From assembly GCA_035578905.1 (NCBI GenBank), contig JAQJVL010000173.1, positions 1,010,501 to 1,074,500 on the forward strand: 64,000 nucleotides of DNA, in the 5' to 3' direction. Below are positions 12,901 through 26,769 of this stretch, in pieces. Numbering within the stretch: the first letter of the stretch is position 1; the number at the start of each line of letters is the position of its first letter. Both the position numbers and the translations under genes were made by a program. The stretch is from Stictocephala bisonia. Lineage: Eukaryota; Arthropoda; Insecta; Hemiptera; Membracidae. A model generated the notes under the pieces. The model saw only the letters and a list, made by a program, of their open reading frames with translations. It was not told where the DNA came from and did no database searches.

Positions 12901-15900
12901 GTAATGAGCGTAACTACAACGTACGTTCTCCAGTATCAACAGGCGACACGCGCGCAGGTTGATAAGGGAAGATCTAGTTACAAGAGGTCTAACTTTTTTT
13001 GAACAAAATTGTATTTATGACTATCTATATTCAATTCCGCAAATGAATTGGTCGCCATGACATTTATCGAGCCAGGAAGAAGATAATATTTTTTTTTAGA
13101 TTCATTTGAAATCTTAAGGGTCAAAGACGGTGAGAAAAATACGTAAATAGTATCCCAGTCTACACCACACCGGCTCTGAAAGATCCGATGATTTTCCATT
13201 AATACAGTATTTTTGTACATGTAACAGTTAATATTTATAATGCTTATGCTGGTGTACACATTTCGTATTTTTAGTGTGGATTTAAAAAACGTATCATGGT
13301 TTTACATGTTAAAAACCAGACGTTAAACGAAAACAATGTTAAATATTTGTTCAGACGCTTTTGATAGCTCCAGTCACAGGCCGAAGGGACACGAGTGCAG
13401 CGAGGGACGGGTTTGGCACGCGAAGCATGCAGGGGTGTCCACTAGTGTCAGTATAAAACTGGAGCCTTTATCAAATCTTGATCTTAATTTTAACGTTTTA
13501 AAATGTTATGTTTGTTTTTATTAATATAATTTAGGAGAATATTTTTTTAGTGAAGGCTAACTTATCAAATATATAATGCAGAGGCTCTGGATCAAGTAGG
13601 GACTGATTTTAAATATTTAAATAGCTTTACATAGAACAATTATATTGAATCAAACATAATGGAAAAATATAAAAATTTATTGAACTATAATAAGGAGATT
13701 AAGATTTGCTTCCAATTTTCTGTCAGTCGTTAGTGTTGAAGTTTTGGTGGCTTCCTCTAATATACATATACAAGCTGTACAGATTTCCGAATTGTAACAG
13801 ATATCGGAGTATGAAGTACAAAAGTAAACTTATTGTATCATCAGGAAACATCAGTGTCACTTTTTCAGTGTAGCATTTTTCTAAAGTTAATCGATCTGGA
13901 GTCGTAACAAGACTACAATTGATTCTTATACTGATATAGAATACGGTGTTCCGTTGTTTGAAACTAGAATTATTGGTTAGTAAAGTGATATTACCCAAAA
14001 ATTATCGCCCAATATCAATTTTACCAGCCTTTTCTAAAGTTTTTGAAAAAATAGCTTCAGAACAATTGTATTCTTTCTTTGAGAGCAACAACATTTTTGT
14101 GGGGGAACAATATGGTTTTAGATCTGGGCGAAGCACGGTTCATGCCCTGTCTGACTTTCTATGGGAAGTCAACCACGGCTTGGACAGGTAACAGAAGGTA
14201 GCTGGTCCATGCATTTGACTGTGTGCAAAGCATTTGTTTGTGTGGTTCATGAAATTCTATTTTCTAAACTTACATTTTACAATCTCTTTCAAATTTCTTT
14301 AAAATGGATAAAATCATATTAGTGGATCGGTTTCATAGAACAGTCGTTTTCAAAAATAATACTCACAACTTTTCTAATTGGAATAAACAATATTTGGGTG
14401 TGCCCCAGGGATCAATAATGGGACCACTTTTGTTTTTAATTTACATTAATGATTTGCCTTTCAATCTGAATTCAAAATTGATTCTTTATGCTGACGACAC
14501 AACAGCCATATTAAAAGCAAACAGTCCAGCTCATTTACAAAATTCAATAAATTGTGCGTTTGAAGAGCTAAATCATTGGTTCACTGCAAATGGTTTAAAA
14601 ATAAACTGCTCTAAAACTCAAATAATTAATTTTAAAGCCAATCAAAATACGGAAAATTTTGAGTTATTGATCAATTTCGATGGACAAATTGTGGATCAGG
14701 TAAACACAACAACATTTTTGGGCATCCAAGTGCAAAACAATTTAAAATGGAATGCATACATAGACATTTTGTCTAAAAGACTAAATACAGTCAGTTTTCA
14801 AATGACAGTTTTGCAAAATGTCACTGACTTAAAAACTAAAATTATTGTATATTATGCTTTATTTATCTCCATTGCTCAATATGGTATAGAATTTTGGGGT
14901 ATCTCCTCCAATGCTGAATAAATTTTTAAAATACAGAAAAAATGCTTAGAATTATTACTTTCTCAAACTACCGTTGCTCATGTAAAGAAATATTTAATGA
15001 TCTAAAATTGTTAACTTTGCCATCACTTTATATTTTACAATGTCTGTTGTTTATAAAAAGAAATTTAAATTTGTTCATGACTGAAAACCATCAACACAAA
15101 TATTTAACTAGGTATCGAAATGATTTCCAACTGCCCATCCACAGATTAACTTCACTAGAAAAACTACCACAGTACATAGGTAAACAAATGTATAATAAAT
15201 TACCAAATACTTTGAAAGCAATTGAGAGAGTTGAAATTTTTAAAAGAGATATAACTGAATTACTCATAAGCAAAGCCTACTATAATATTAATGATTTTTT
15301 AAATGATGTATTTTAATTATTTTCAACAATATTTGTACATGTAGTTATTAGGTTGTAGTTTTTTACTTGTAATGTTGACAATTTCACCTGTTTCTCCAGC
15401 TATGCTGGTTCATGTAAATGTTTTGTGAAAAATAAAGATTGTCTATTGTCTATTGATAGTGTAATACCTGAAAAGTCGTGTCGTTTCCTCTAAAACTTTA
15501 TTACTGGATAAAGTGAACTGACGTGCTGAATTTGGCAGATTGTTTATTGGTCCGGGTTTTTTTAGAAGAAAAAAAGTACTTGTAGTAAGATTTATGCCTC
15601 CGAAATCCATCGGTTAGCAAAACAATTTTTCGGAGCATTTTACTAACCTCTTAGTAAAAAAATGTGTTGAAGGTAGATTTAACGATAAAAAACAGTACAA
15701 CGATTACTATTTTATCTTTTATAGTTTTTACTTTCAAGTTAACAAATTATGAATTCTTGTTTTATAAATAAATTTATATTCAATCAAGTAAAAGCCAAAC
15801 GAAGCACTGTAGAACGTAGATTTATGGAAGCTTTTTTTTATTTTTACCTAAACCGTTAACATAATTGTAGCGTTACAAAACTAAATTATCTTATAATTTT

Positions 15901-18900
15901 TAATTCAAGGAGTCGTTGATAAACGAGGGCATTTATTTTTCTGCAGTTTTCATTGGGGTAAGCTGTTTTTTTGATACTGTAGTAGGATATAGATAAAAAA
16001 TTATAAAAATTAAGGTATGCATCACATGTTTAAAATTATTACTACAAAATAAACTTGTTTTTTTTTTTTATCTTATTCGTTTGAATGATAATGATTTTGG
16101 AAACTAAATCGTACTAAACGAGTTTATTTAATCGAGTGATGTATAGCTCGATTATTATAATTTCGACCTAAAATCACGGTTTCTTCTACGTGAATAATAT
16201 GCGTAAATAACGAGTTACTCAATCACAACTAAACCTGATGCATGAATAAAACCGCTTCTTGTATATTTTAACCACAATTAATTGAAAATCTCACTTTGCA
16301 TTATGTAAATTGAACATCACATGAATAGTGATGAGAGTGAAAAAGCGTATTACTTTGCAACTGGAACATTTCTCTCCGTGACCGGTGTTAACAGTTAATC
16401 GTATTTACCATTTTGCGTTTTTTAAGGCAAGTAAAAACCCACATTAACCAGTCAAGTAAAAACAAGTGAACGAGTTTGTGCCTGCTCTGACGGGGCGAAT
16501 TAATGAACCGGGTTCACACGCCAACAGTCCCCTGTGGATATATCGCCTGTCTTCCGTGCGGAAGACAAGTGAATTTGTCAGCGTGTTTTTTCCGCCCAGG
16601 ACAGTAAGATGGTTGTGTTCGTTAATCAGGGAAGAAAGAAGTATGTAAAATTAAAATCGAGGTAAATATGGAGTATAGAGATCCCACTACGTTTTCACGA
16701 TTTTTAAAACTAATCAATATTCCCCATGAACACGAATCGACGAGTTCATTCTGCGAAACCTATTTTTGACAAAAAAACGTGTTTACACAAAAAAACCGTG
16801 TAAAAATCAATAATATTTATCTACTAAACACGAATAGAACATCTATTTCTTCTTACGAAAAATAAAAGTGAGATAATAACGAAACTGGTTAGGTTAGGTA
16901 ACTTTGGTTTGTTAGGTTATATTAGGTTAGCAATATGTGCTCACGGTCAGAATACAATGTGGAAAAATATGGAATCGCTTTCACGACAACATAATTTTTT
17001 TCAATACATAATTTAATTTTTTTAATTGTTCCTGTACCATAAAGTATATTTTTTCATCAGAATAATGTATTTGAAACCGTTGAATAGCAAAGAAATAATG
17101 TTGTTCAAATAAGTTATTTTGAAATTCAACTGACCGATACTCTGGAAAGGATAAACCTTTTGAAGTCCGGTTTGCGGCAGTTAATTTATCTTGAATAGAT
17201 CTTTCATTTGATACCAAACTAGATCTAGGCTTAGGTTTGACGATTTTCGTTCAACTCCTCGTGGGCCGTCCCCCTGAAAAGATTAAACATCGCTATTGGC
17301 GTCAAAAGGTGTGTTCTTTGTAACTACAAGAATGTACAAGATTTTACATTTACAAGTTAAGTCAAACAAAAGTTGTGAAAGCGTTTCCATATTTTTTTTC
17401 CACCTTGTATGTCAACACAACCTACTTTTTTGTCGAGTATATCACTTATTTTTCGGCGTATGAATAATATGATGTCATATTTAGTTCAAGAAAAACAAAA
17501 CTGCAGAAGTTTGTATAGTACACATAATTTTTTATATGTTTTTTAGTTATTTACTGTATTTTTTCTCAAAAACGTGGATTCGTGTTCGTGGGGTTAATAT
17601 TGACTAGTTAAAAAAAAGTAACAAGAAAATTGTGTGGTACGCATATTCCAAATTTAATCAAATCTATGTTAATGTTCATCTATTTCCCCCCCCCCCCCCG
17701 ATACACACAAATATCTCCGTTAGCATTTAAATGCTTACAAGCGTCTTACTAAAAAATGAAAAAAAAATTACCCGTTTTTCTTTTTTGTTGGTTGACTATA
17801 ATTTTATATACTGTATAGAGAGTGTATACACCATCTACCCATGCCTACTAAACGAATTGAAATGGAATGATTCTTCCAATTGTAACCCTACAATTTAGAC
17901 TCCAAAGATTTCATCGAAATTATTTTCAACCCTGTTACTTGTCCCGAAATGAAACGGGGGGGGGGGAGGGGTCTAAGGAGAAGGATTTGGAATTGTTTCA
18001 TATTTATACATAGGTTTTGTCAAACCTCATTTGAAAGATTTTAATGCCTTGTCATTTTCATGAAAAAAAATTCAAATTATTCTTACTCTTAAGAGGCAGG
18101 ATAGACCAAAATGTAAAGAATTTTGATTTTTTAAATTAAAGTTGTTTTTAACTTTACGTTCATCGAAGGATATCACATTTTTATCCGATGCTACTAATGA
18201 TACGACCTTTTAGAAAATAACATGGGTAGTTATTTAACTTCCATTTTTGCGAATTTGAAAAATCGTCAAACGTATACAAAATGAGAACAGGTGTACGTAA
18301 AAAATGGCAAATAGTAACCAATGTAATGTTTCATTTCAAATTAAACGGTTCTAAAAATTAAATACCTTTTGTATTTAAATGTTTCCAATTAATTGTGTAT
18401 TAAGGTTTTCAATTGGTAAATAAAAACAAAGGAATCGTAAAAATAAATGTTTCATCTGTCGTTTTAAAACCGTAATAAATAATAAGTCCCAATAACTAAA
18501 TGTATGGCGTCGAGCTAGGCCAACTGGGGAATTAGGATGCATAAATTACCTCTTGCATGCGCCATTCTAAATGTATGGCGTCGAGCTAGGCCACTTGGGG
18601 AATTAGGATGCATAAATTACCTGTTGCATGCGCCATTCTAAATGTATGGCGTCGAGCTAGGCCACCTGGGGAATTAGGATGCATAAATTACCTCTTGCAT
18701 GCGCCATTCTAAATGTATGGCGTCGAGCTAGGCCACCTGGGGAATTAGGATGCATAAATTACCTCTTGCATGCGCCATTCTAAATGTATGGCGTCGAGCT
18801 AGGCCACCTGGGGAATTAGGATGCATAAATTACCTCTTGCATGCGCCATTCTAAATGTATGGCGTCGAGCTAGGCCACCTTGGGAATTAGGATGCATAAA

Positions 18901-21900
18901 TTACCTCTTGCATGCGCCATTCTAAATCTCCTCTATTGCATGGCCAAATTCTAACTAACAATCCGTTTCATTTTACTCTTATTCTACCCCCCCCCCCCCA
19001 ATTATAATTTTGACGTGAAATCTGAGATGGTATAAAAGATCCTACAAATTTAAATAATACGAAAACACCATGAAGTTGATAATTTACTCGATCTTTTGTT
19101 TCCCTTATGACAAAACACTGTTGAGTATTTTTGTAAGTGTGTTCTATCTATAAATAATTATCAAGAAAATCCTGAATATTTTACAAGGGTATTGTCTAGC
19201 TGTTAATATTAGATTTTCTAAAATTTGATAGAATTAGACTGATTTCTTGGTAACTGGGACAGACTCCTCGTATATATTGAAATTGGCAATTGTCATTGAA
19301 GTTGCCCAGAAAGGCCATCGCAAAAATATAAAACAATAACGATTTTATCATTTCTATTTGTATGCTACTGATACAAACACAGCTTACTTATACAAATAGT
19401 TTATGTTTAGAATATCATAACTATTTCACGATATCCAATATATATAGTAAATTTGAATACCCTGTAATATCAGTTAATGAGATTTTAGTTATCTATTTAT
19501 CAAAGAAATCGTCTTTGATACCTTTGTCGTTATATATTAGTCATTGAATCCGATGTTTGAGTACAGGGTGTGCTCTGTATCTGTATAAACCATGATTAAC
19601 ATATTAGTATATACTGCGAATCGCTTATTAGAAATATTTATTTTACGAAATACGTAACGCATTTATATTTTAATACCTGGTTCATAGGAATATATTCTGT
19701 AAGTTTTGTAAAAACTCTTTCGTCAATTATAAATTCTGTTTAACGAAATACCCCTTAATTTCTGTATTTTTATTTATATTTGGAAATGTTTGTAAGAAAA
19801 CGATAGGCCTAAAATTGAAAGTACCTTTCCTATCACCTGGAGTATGGCGTAGCTTTAATTGTTATGTAAGCCTATCGTACATTTTATTCATTATGTCTCT
19901 GTGGACTAAAACAGTAAGTTCTCATGACACTTCCCCAGTGACATGTAACAATTGACTAGTCAATCAGTCAGTCAGTGATTATGATCCACCAGCTGACACC
20001 GCGAAGTGGCAAGGCCGCCTGTCGCACCCCGTGTCAGTTGATACCTTCCGTAGTGAGACATTACGCGCAGTTTTTGTCACCACGGTCATTAGGATTCCCG
20101 GCGGCGCGCGCATTCTCGGCAGTCCGAGTGATGGACGAGAACAAGACCGCTCGGACAACTACTGATTTACTTTGAAATCTATTATTTAATCCGACACTCG
20201 TGGAGTAGTTGTGGAATACAATTTGAGACGAGTCTCTGACGAGGGATGACATCTGAATTATGTCCTTGAATGGTCGCACAATGGTTGCCATCGAATTAGC
20301 CTTTGGTGGATGTAGTCGTTGATATAGTTTCAAACGTTTTGTAACAAACGTTAATTAATAATTTATTAGTAGTTAATTAATTGGCATATTACGTGATTAA
20401 TTTGTGAGTCCCTCTGGTCTGAGGAAGGGAAACGTGGTTTACCGAAATCGATCACCATAATATTTTGTACATTTTACTTATACTGTACTATAGTAAATTA
20501 GTGTCGTGTAATGTTTACTTGTATTGTATTCTTTATTTCATAATACAAATGGTTTGCATTAAGAATAATTTTATTTCGCGTGTCACTCGTAGTTAACTAA
20601 TAACACTTTAATTATTATAGTCGTTGTAATATTTTATAATAATTCAATATGAAAGGTAATTGGTGAGTCACTTGTTCAGTAGTGCGAAGTGTTCGCTTCA
20701 TTGCCTAACTTAGACAGATAGCTTTATCATTTTTCTCACCTCTTAACTTTTGTCTCACGTACACGAAGTTTTAGCGACAAACTTTCAAATCGCGTGCTTG
20801 GAAATGTTCAACCTCTCGAGAGTCAAGTTTGATGTTAAGTTTTTCATATATCTGCCCTTTTCTTCTCTGATATATAATAGCATTGTATTCACAGTTTTAC
20901 ATTGTACGATTTTTACACTTTTGAAAAACTTGGTCTCTGTATTTGTATTTATGTTTGGAAAATGTTGAAAGAAAACGATAGGTCTAAAATTGGAAGTACC
21001 TTTTTTATCACCTGGAGTATGGCGTGGCTTTAATTGTATGTCAAGTCATGATCTATTACTTGAAAAAAATTCTAAATATATTGAATCTTAGTGAATTCAA
21101 TTTATGCTATTAAGAAACTTCGCCTCAGTAGGACTGCGGGGTCCGAGGTTCAAATCCCAACTGATCTAACAATCAGTACTTTACTCGTTGAATTAAGTCA
21201 CGCAAAGCTCTGCAGGCCAACGTGAACTAGCGAATGATTTTTTTTAATTTAAAATAAAGAACAATTTAAAAAATTTTCAATACTGTATTTATGCGTATTG
21301 GGTACAGTTGCAATCGATGTAAACTTCGTTTAAACCGCTTAAGGAACTATTTAGGAGCATTCAACATTTTGTCTTCATTACGTTCAACGTGGCGTGAGTG
21401 TTGTAGTGTTGAAGTATCACGGCGCGGATAGGCAATCTAGGTGCTCCTTTGTATTTCACTGGCTAACGCTCGCCCTAAATGGCCGCGGGATTAAATAACA
21501 TTTTCGAGCGCGATCTATACGTTGTGTGTAACAAGCGATAAAAACTATTAACCTTATTTGTATAGAACTACTTTACTTTCACAAAGTACCGTTTTGAGTA
21601 CAATCACTTGTTCAGTTGATTAATGAGGTGCGTTCATGTAGACTTGACAATAAGTTACAGTGAAATGATTTATAATATTTGCGGGAACACTGTTGAAAGC
21701 ATTTTAGTTGAGAACAATTTTAAATACTATACGTAATTTATATTAGTGTAATAATTATTTAAGTTATTTAAATATTCTAGAATACTATTTTCTTCTTTTT
21801 AAACCACTCAACGATTTAAAACCACACTTTTCTTTAGTTAGCTTTACAGTTCATTAATTAATATTGTGATACAAGTATAAATATGTATACATCAAGTACG

Positions 21901-23572
21901 ATTTTATTATTAATGCACTGTTTTTGGTGAAAAAATTGCTTTTTTGAATTTGCAAAAAACTATTTTTTTAGGTTTCCTACGATATGGTACAAATCCGTAA
22001 CAACGTTATGGGTACGTGCTGACCCAGGCCGTGAACAACGAGCCGTGTAATTCGGTCCGTGTAATGCGCCTTGTATATAAACTACAGAGGTTGTAGACCA
22101 CATAAAAACTGTAGTGTGTGACCTCTAGGCCTTATCCTCTACCGTCTCTATACAGTCCAACAGATAAGCTAATGACAGTCCGGGGCTTCATACATAAATA
22201 ATCACCCCATTTGCGAATGTCGACACTGCCAAGTTTTCTATCCCATGTACGCATTGGTTTTTGATAAACATGGTAGCTTTCAAATGTTATTTTTTAGCTA
22301 AGTAATAATAAATATAAGTATTATAGTTTACAAGGACTCCAACACTTCTTTGGTTTGTATTGTAAATCAATTTTGAATAGTACTTGTTTTAAATATTTTA
22401 AACAAAACAAGTTAAAGTCACACAACGCAAATTTATAGCAATATGAGTAAGTTTACCATTCTCCTTTACCAGACCATAGGGATTCGTAAAGGAGGCATTC
22501 CTTCAATAAAGCCATTTTTCATTTCATTTCAATTTGAGAATGATCGAAAAAGGAAATCGATCACCATAATATCTGTACATTTTTGTACTTATACTGTAAA
22601 TTTGGGTTGCGTGACTTTAACTTGTTTTGTATTTTTATCAACGCGTAATATGGTAAATAAATAACTATTTTTTTTTTTTTTTTTTTTAGTTATTATCAGT
22701 TACTGTTACTTCCATAAGGATCTTGCGCATGGGGAATGTAGGTTATGTGTAATGAGAAAGTAAAGGGACTTTTGAGTCTTAAAGAATCCGTGTAAATTTA
22801 CTTTTATATTAGTTTTGCTTCCGAGAACTACTGAATTTATATTTTATTTAGAATTACAATTCCATGTTTTAAATTACGTTATCAGTTTATTTTATTTCCA
22901 ATGATGACTGTTCATGAACTGTTACTTTTTCCGTTATTAAATTAAAAAATGTCTCTGAACCAGACCGATTCCGTTCCTTTGTCCGCTTATTATAATTATG
23001 TTCTAGAATTTATTTAAACTACCTTTTTTCGTCTAGTCGTCTAATATATGTATAAAAACACCCTTAGTATCTCTATCTTTTATTTACGTATGTTTGGAAA
23101 AAAGTTAAAAGAAAACAATAGGTCTGAAATTGGCAATTACTTGCCCATCCTCTAGAGTGGAAGGAGGGTGGTTTTAATCCCAGCCGGCTGTGAAGGGAGA
23201 TACTGTGCGTTACCCATGATGGAAGAGAATGCATTTCACGCATCGCCAATCCCCCTACAACTGGGTTCACCTATGAGGGTAGCGAAGGTAAGCTAGCAAA
23301 GGGAGTCTTTGAGGCGACGGCTTCAAAGTAAGGTTGGGTGACAACCCCCCTGGTTTCATTATTAGGCTACTTTATTGTGTTATTCATATTTGGGCATAGG
23401 GGAAACACCTTATTTTCTGAAGTTTTTATACATTTATCTAACATCGTTATAGCCACGAAAGATGTCACCAATTTCTAATATCAATGGACAACTTACTTGT
23501 TATATTTGTAAATGTAAATTTTATTCGGTTAAAATATAAACAGTTTTATTAATGCTTACTTGAATATTATTA

Positions 23573-23617
<45 letters not shown>

Positions 23618-26600
23618 CTTTTTAACTGTCGTACTAATGTTATGAAGTCGCGAATCTAAATATGATGATTTATGGTTTCCTCTTATTCCAGTATAAATTG
23701 AGATAGATGTCTAATCACTAGTGAATGATTGGACATAGTTAAACATTTAAATTGGTCCGATGTACCCACACAACCGTAATAACCCGTGTCCACACACAAC
23801 AAACATCAATTCTGTCCGGTTTCCATAAAGGACTCAGTGCCTTGAGCCAGATCTAGTTAAAGAATGAATTATATAACCGATGCTGCCAACGCCGTGTCGC
23901 CGTTCTAGTTCCAGCCGGCGGCTCTTTTGACAGATCCTCTCACAGGCCGCAGAGTTTACATATAAATTGGTTATTCCTTCGGGATAATCGGACGCCCGTA
24001 GCGTGTAAGTCCGTTTGGGCGTGTGTGAGCGGCTTATAGCTATATTCACACACAGTTCACATTACTGTCATTTACCGGGTGGTAGACTCAGGACCCATAA
24101 ATTCAAGTTGGATCAAAATGTTTTGGGAAGAAAAAATTACTTATAAACTTTACCTCACTTTAATAGAGTGTTGAGTTTATAGTTTTAAATTACATAAATA
24201 TTAGTAAATTTTCATTAGCAGCTATCATTACACAATAATCTTTATTTGCCCATAACTCCTTTATTTGTGAAGTTAGAAAAATTTGTAAGGAAAACTATAG
24301 GTCTAAAATTGGCAGTTTCTTCTCTCTTTCTTTTTTTACGCCTCAATCACATTAAAATTCATTTTACAAGTAATATGCTAGGTAAGTTCTGGGTTGTTAA
24401 CCCAAAATGGGCCTTTTGTTAAAATATAGTCCAACCATGACAGAAGAAAAGCCTTAGTGTAGAGTTGGTGAATTTGTAAGAGAAGATAAGGTGGTTCATA
24501 ATTTCTCGATACTCTAGCGCCTTATCGGAAATTTCGATGAAAAACTTAACTTCATCTTAAACATTGTTGTCAATAGAGTCATTTTTCTTCACGTCATCAA
24601 ACAATTTATCAAAACGTTGATCAAGGCGGCCGATAAGAATGAGGTTGTTTGAGAGGATTGACCGCCCTATTATAGATGGGGGAGGGGGTTAGTAAGGGTC
24701 AAAACGAGGCGTGAGACGCGCGTGACCGAGCCTATACACTGGCCGTAATTGATTCAAATTCGATGCACCGCAGCGAGTGCAGTGAATAGTTCGACTGGCC
24801 GAGTGGTCGGAACAGGAAAACTAATTGAGTGAATTAACGAACCACCAAACTGACGGACGTCAAAACTAGACCCCTCCTCCTCGCTGGGCTCGGCACCTGT
24901 CGACTGGGAGGTGAGTTCAGCTGCATGATTTATGCTGGTTGAATTGATTGTACTTAGTATACTATGTATGTTGAACTGTTATACTTACGACAGTTTGAGT
25001 ATAGTCAGTGTGTACTATGTAGGTTGAACTGTTATACTTACGACAGTTTGAGTATAGCCAGTGTGTACTATGTAGGTTGAATTGTTATACTTACGACAGT
25101 TTGAGTATAGCCAGTATGTATTTTGTAGGTAGAACTGTTTTACTTATGACAGTTTGAGTATAGCCTGTGTGTACTATGTAGGATGAACTGTTATACTTAC
25201 TAAAGTTTGAGTATAGCCAGCGTGTACTATGTAGGTTGAACTGTTATACTTACGACAGTTTGAGTATAGTCAGTGTGTACTGTGTAGGTTGAACTGTTAT
25301 ATTTACTATAGTTTGAGTATAGTCAGTGTGTACTATGTAGGTTGAACTGTTATACTTACGACAGTTTGAGTATAGTCAGTGTGTACTGTGTAGGTTGAAC
25401 TGTTATATTTACTATAGTTTGAGTATAGTCAGTGTGTACTATGTAGGTTGAACTGTTATACTTACGACAGTTTGAGTATAGTCAGTGTGTACTGTGTAGA
25501 TTGAACTGTTATATTTACTACAGTTTGAGTATAGTCAGTGTGTACTGTGTAGGTTGAACTGTTATACTTACTACAGTTTGAGTATAGCCATCGGTACTAT
25601 GTAGGTTGAACTGTTGTTATACTTACGAAGTTTTAGTATAGACAGTGTGTACTAAATAGGTTGAATTGTTATACTTACCACAGTTTGAGTATAGCCAGTT
25701 TGAATTATTTTCTAATTGGTCTTATGTTTGTTTTAAAATCGCCACTTTTGCCATTTTAAAATATTTAGTAAGTAATATTTTGAGTTCCCACTTACCGACT
25801 CTTCCTGTAGGTTCGGTTCATTGGTCGTTGTATAACACCCCTTGTGACCCATGCCACAGAGAATAATGAAAAAGAGGTCGCACCCAATAGTGCGCTAAAT
25901 GTGTGACGAGTAGTTAGGCCTAGTTATTCTGTTTGCCATACGATGACAAGGCCAGCACCTTGTCAGTCTCTCCTTTATTCCCCCCCAAATCCTCAAGGAT
26001 AAACGTAGTGATCATTACTACAAATGTATAAAGATGTACATTAGTTGAAGTCTGTTATAATTGCCACTTACACGTTCGCTGCGGCCATAAGAAAACTACC
26101 TCTGTTTCTTTCTTCTCTGTGCCCATGCGGAGAGTTATAAAAGTATTACGTACTCAACTACTTCAACTCTTGATCTCCCCTTCTTTGAAACAGGTAAGTT
26201 CCGCTGATGAAATTCCAATCGCGTCCGCTCGGTCGGTTCCAAATAAGCTCACTCGCCGATGAAGGGGCGCTCTTTATCCCCTATTAACACCTCGATGGAT
26301 GTAAATAGGAATAAGATTTAATTAAGATTATCAGCCGTGAAGCGCATAAATTCCCTCTCGCAGGGAGGTAAATAACGTACGTCACTTACTTACCCTTGAC
26401 ATCACCTTCGTTACAAATCAGGCGGCGGGAAATGAACACGATTGGGCGCACGCTTTCCTCGTCAACGGCGTGTGTGTGTGTATTTCGTTTCGTTGCACAC
26501 GGCCAAATCGGGCAAAACACGGCTTACATCACGCACACAACCACATATCGTCCCTCCACAACCCCTGCCATAGAACACGAGTAATTGCGATCCTCCCGCC

Positions 26601-26696
26601 TACCTTACGTAGGACACAACAAAGGCATGAGTACCAATGTTTTAATCCATAAATGATACTCAACTCAATAAAATCGCATAAATATAAATATACTAC

Positions 26697-26769
<73 letters not shown>

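Noticed and set aside
16884..16930. GTTAGGTTAGG stretch as interstitial telomere repeat
   Set aside because: Only two tandem TTAGG units, with others scattered; too short to distinguish from chance.
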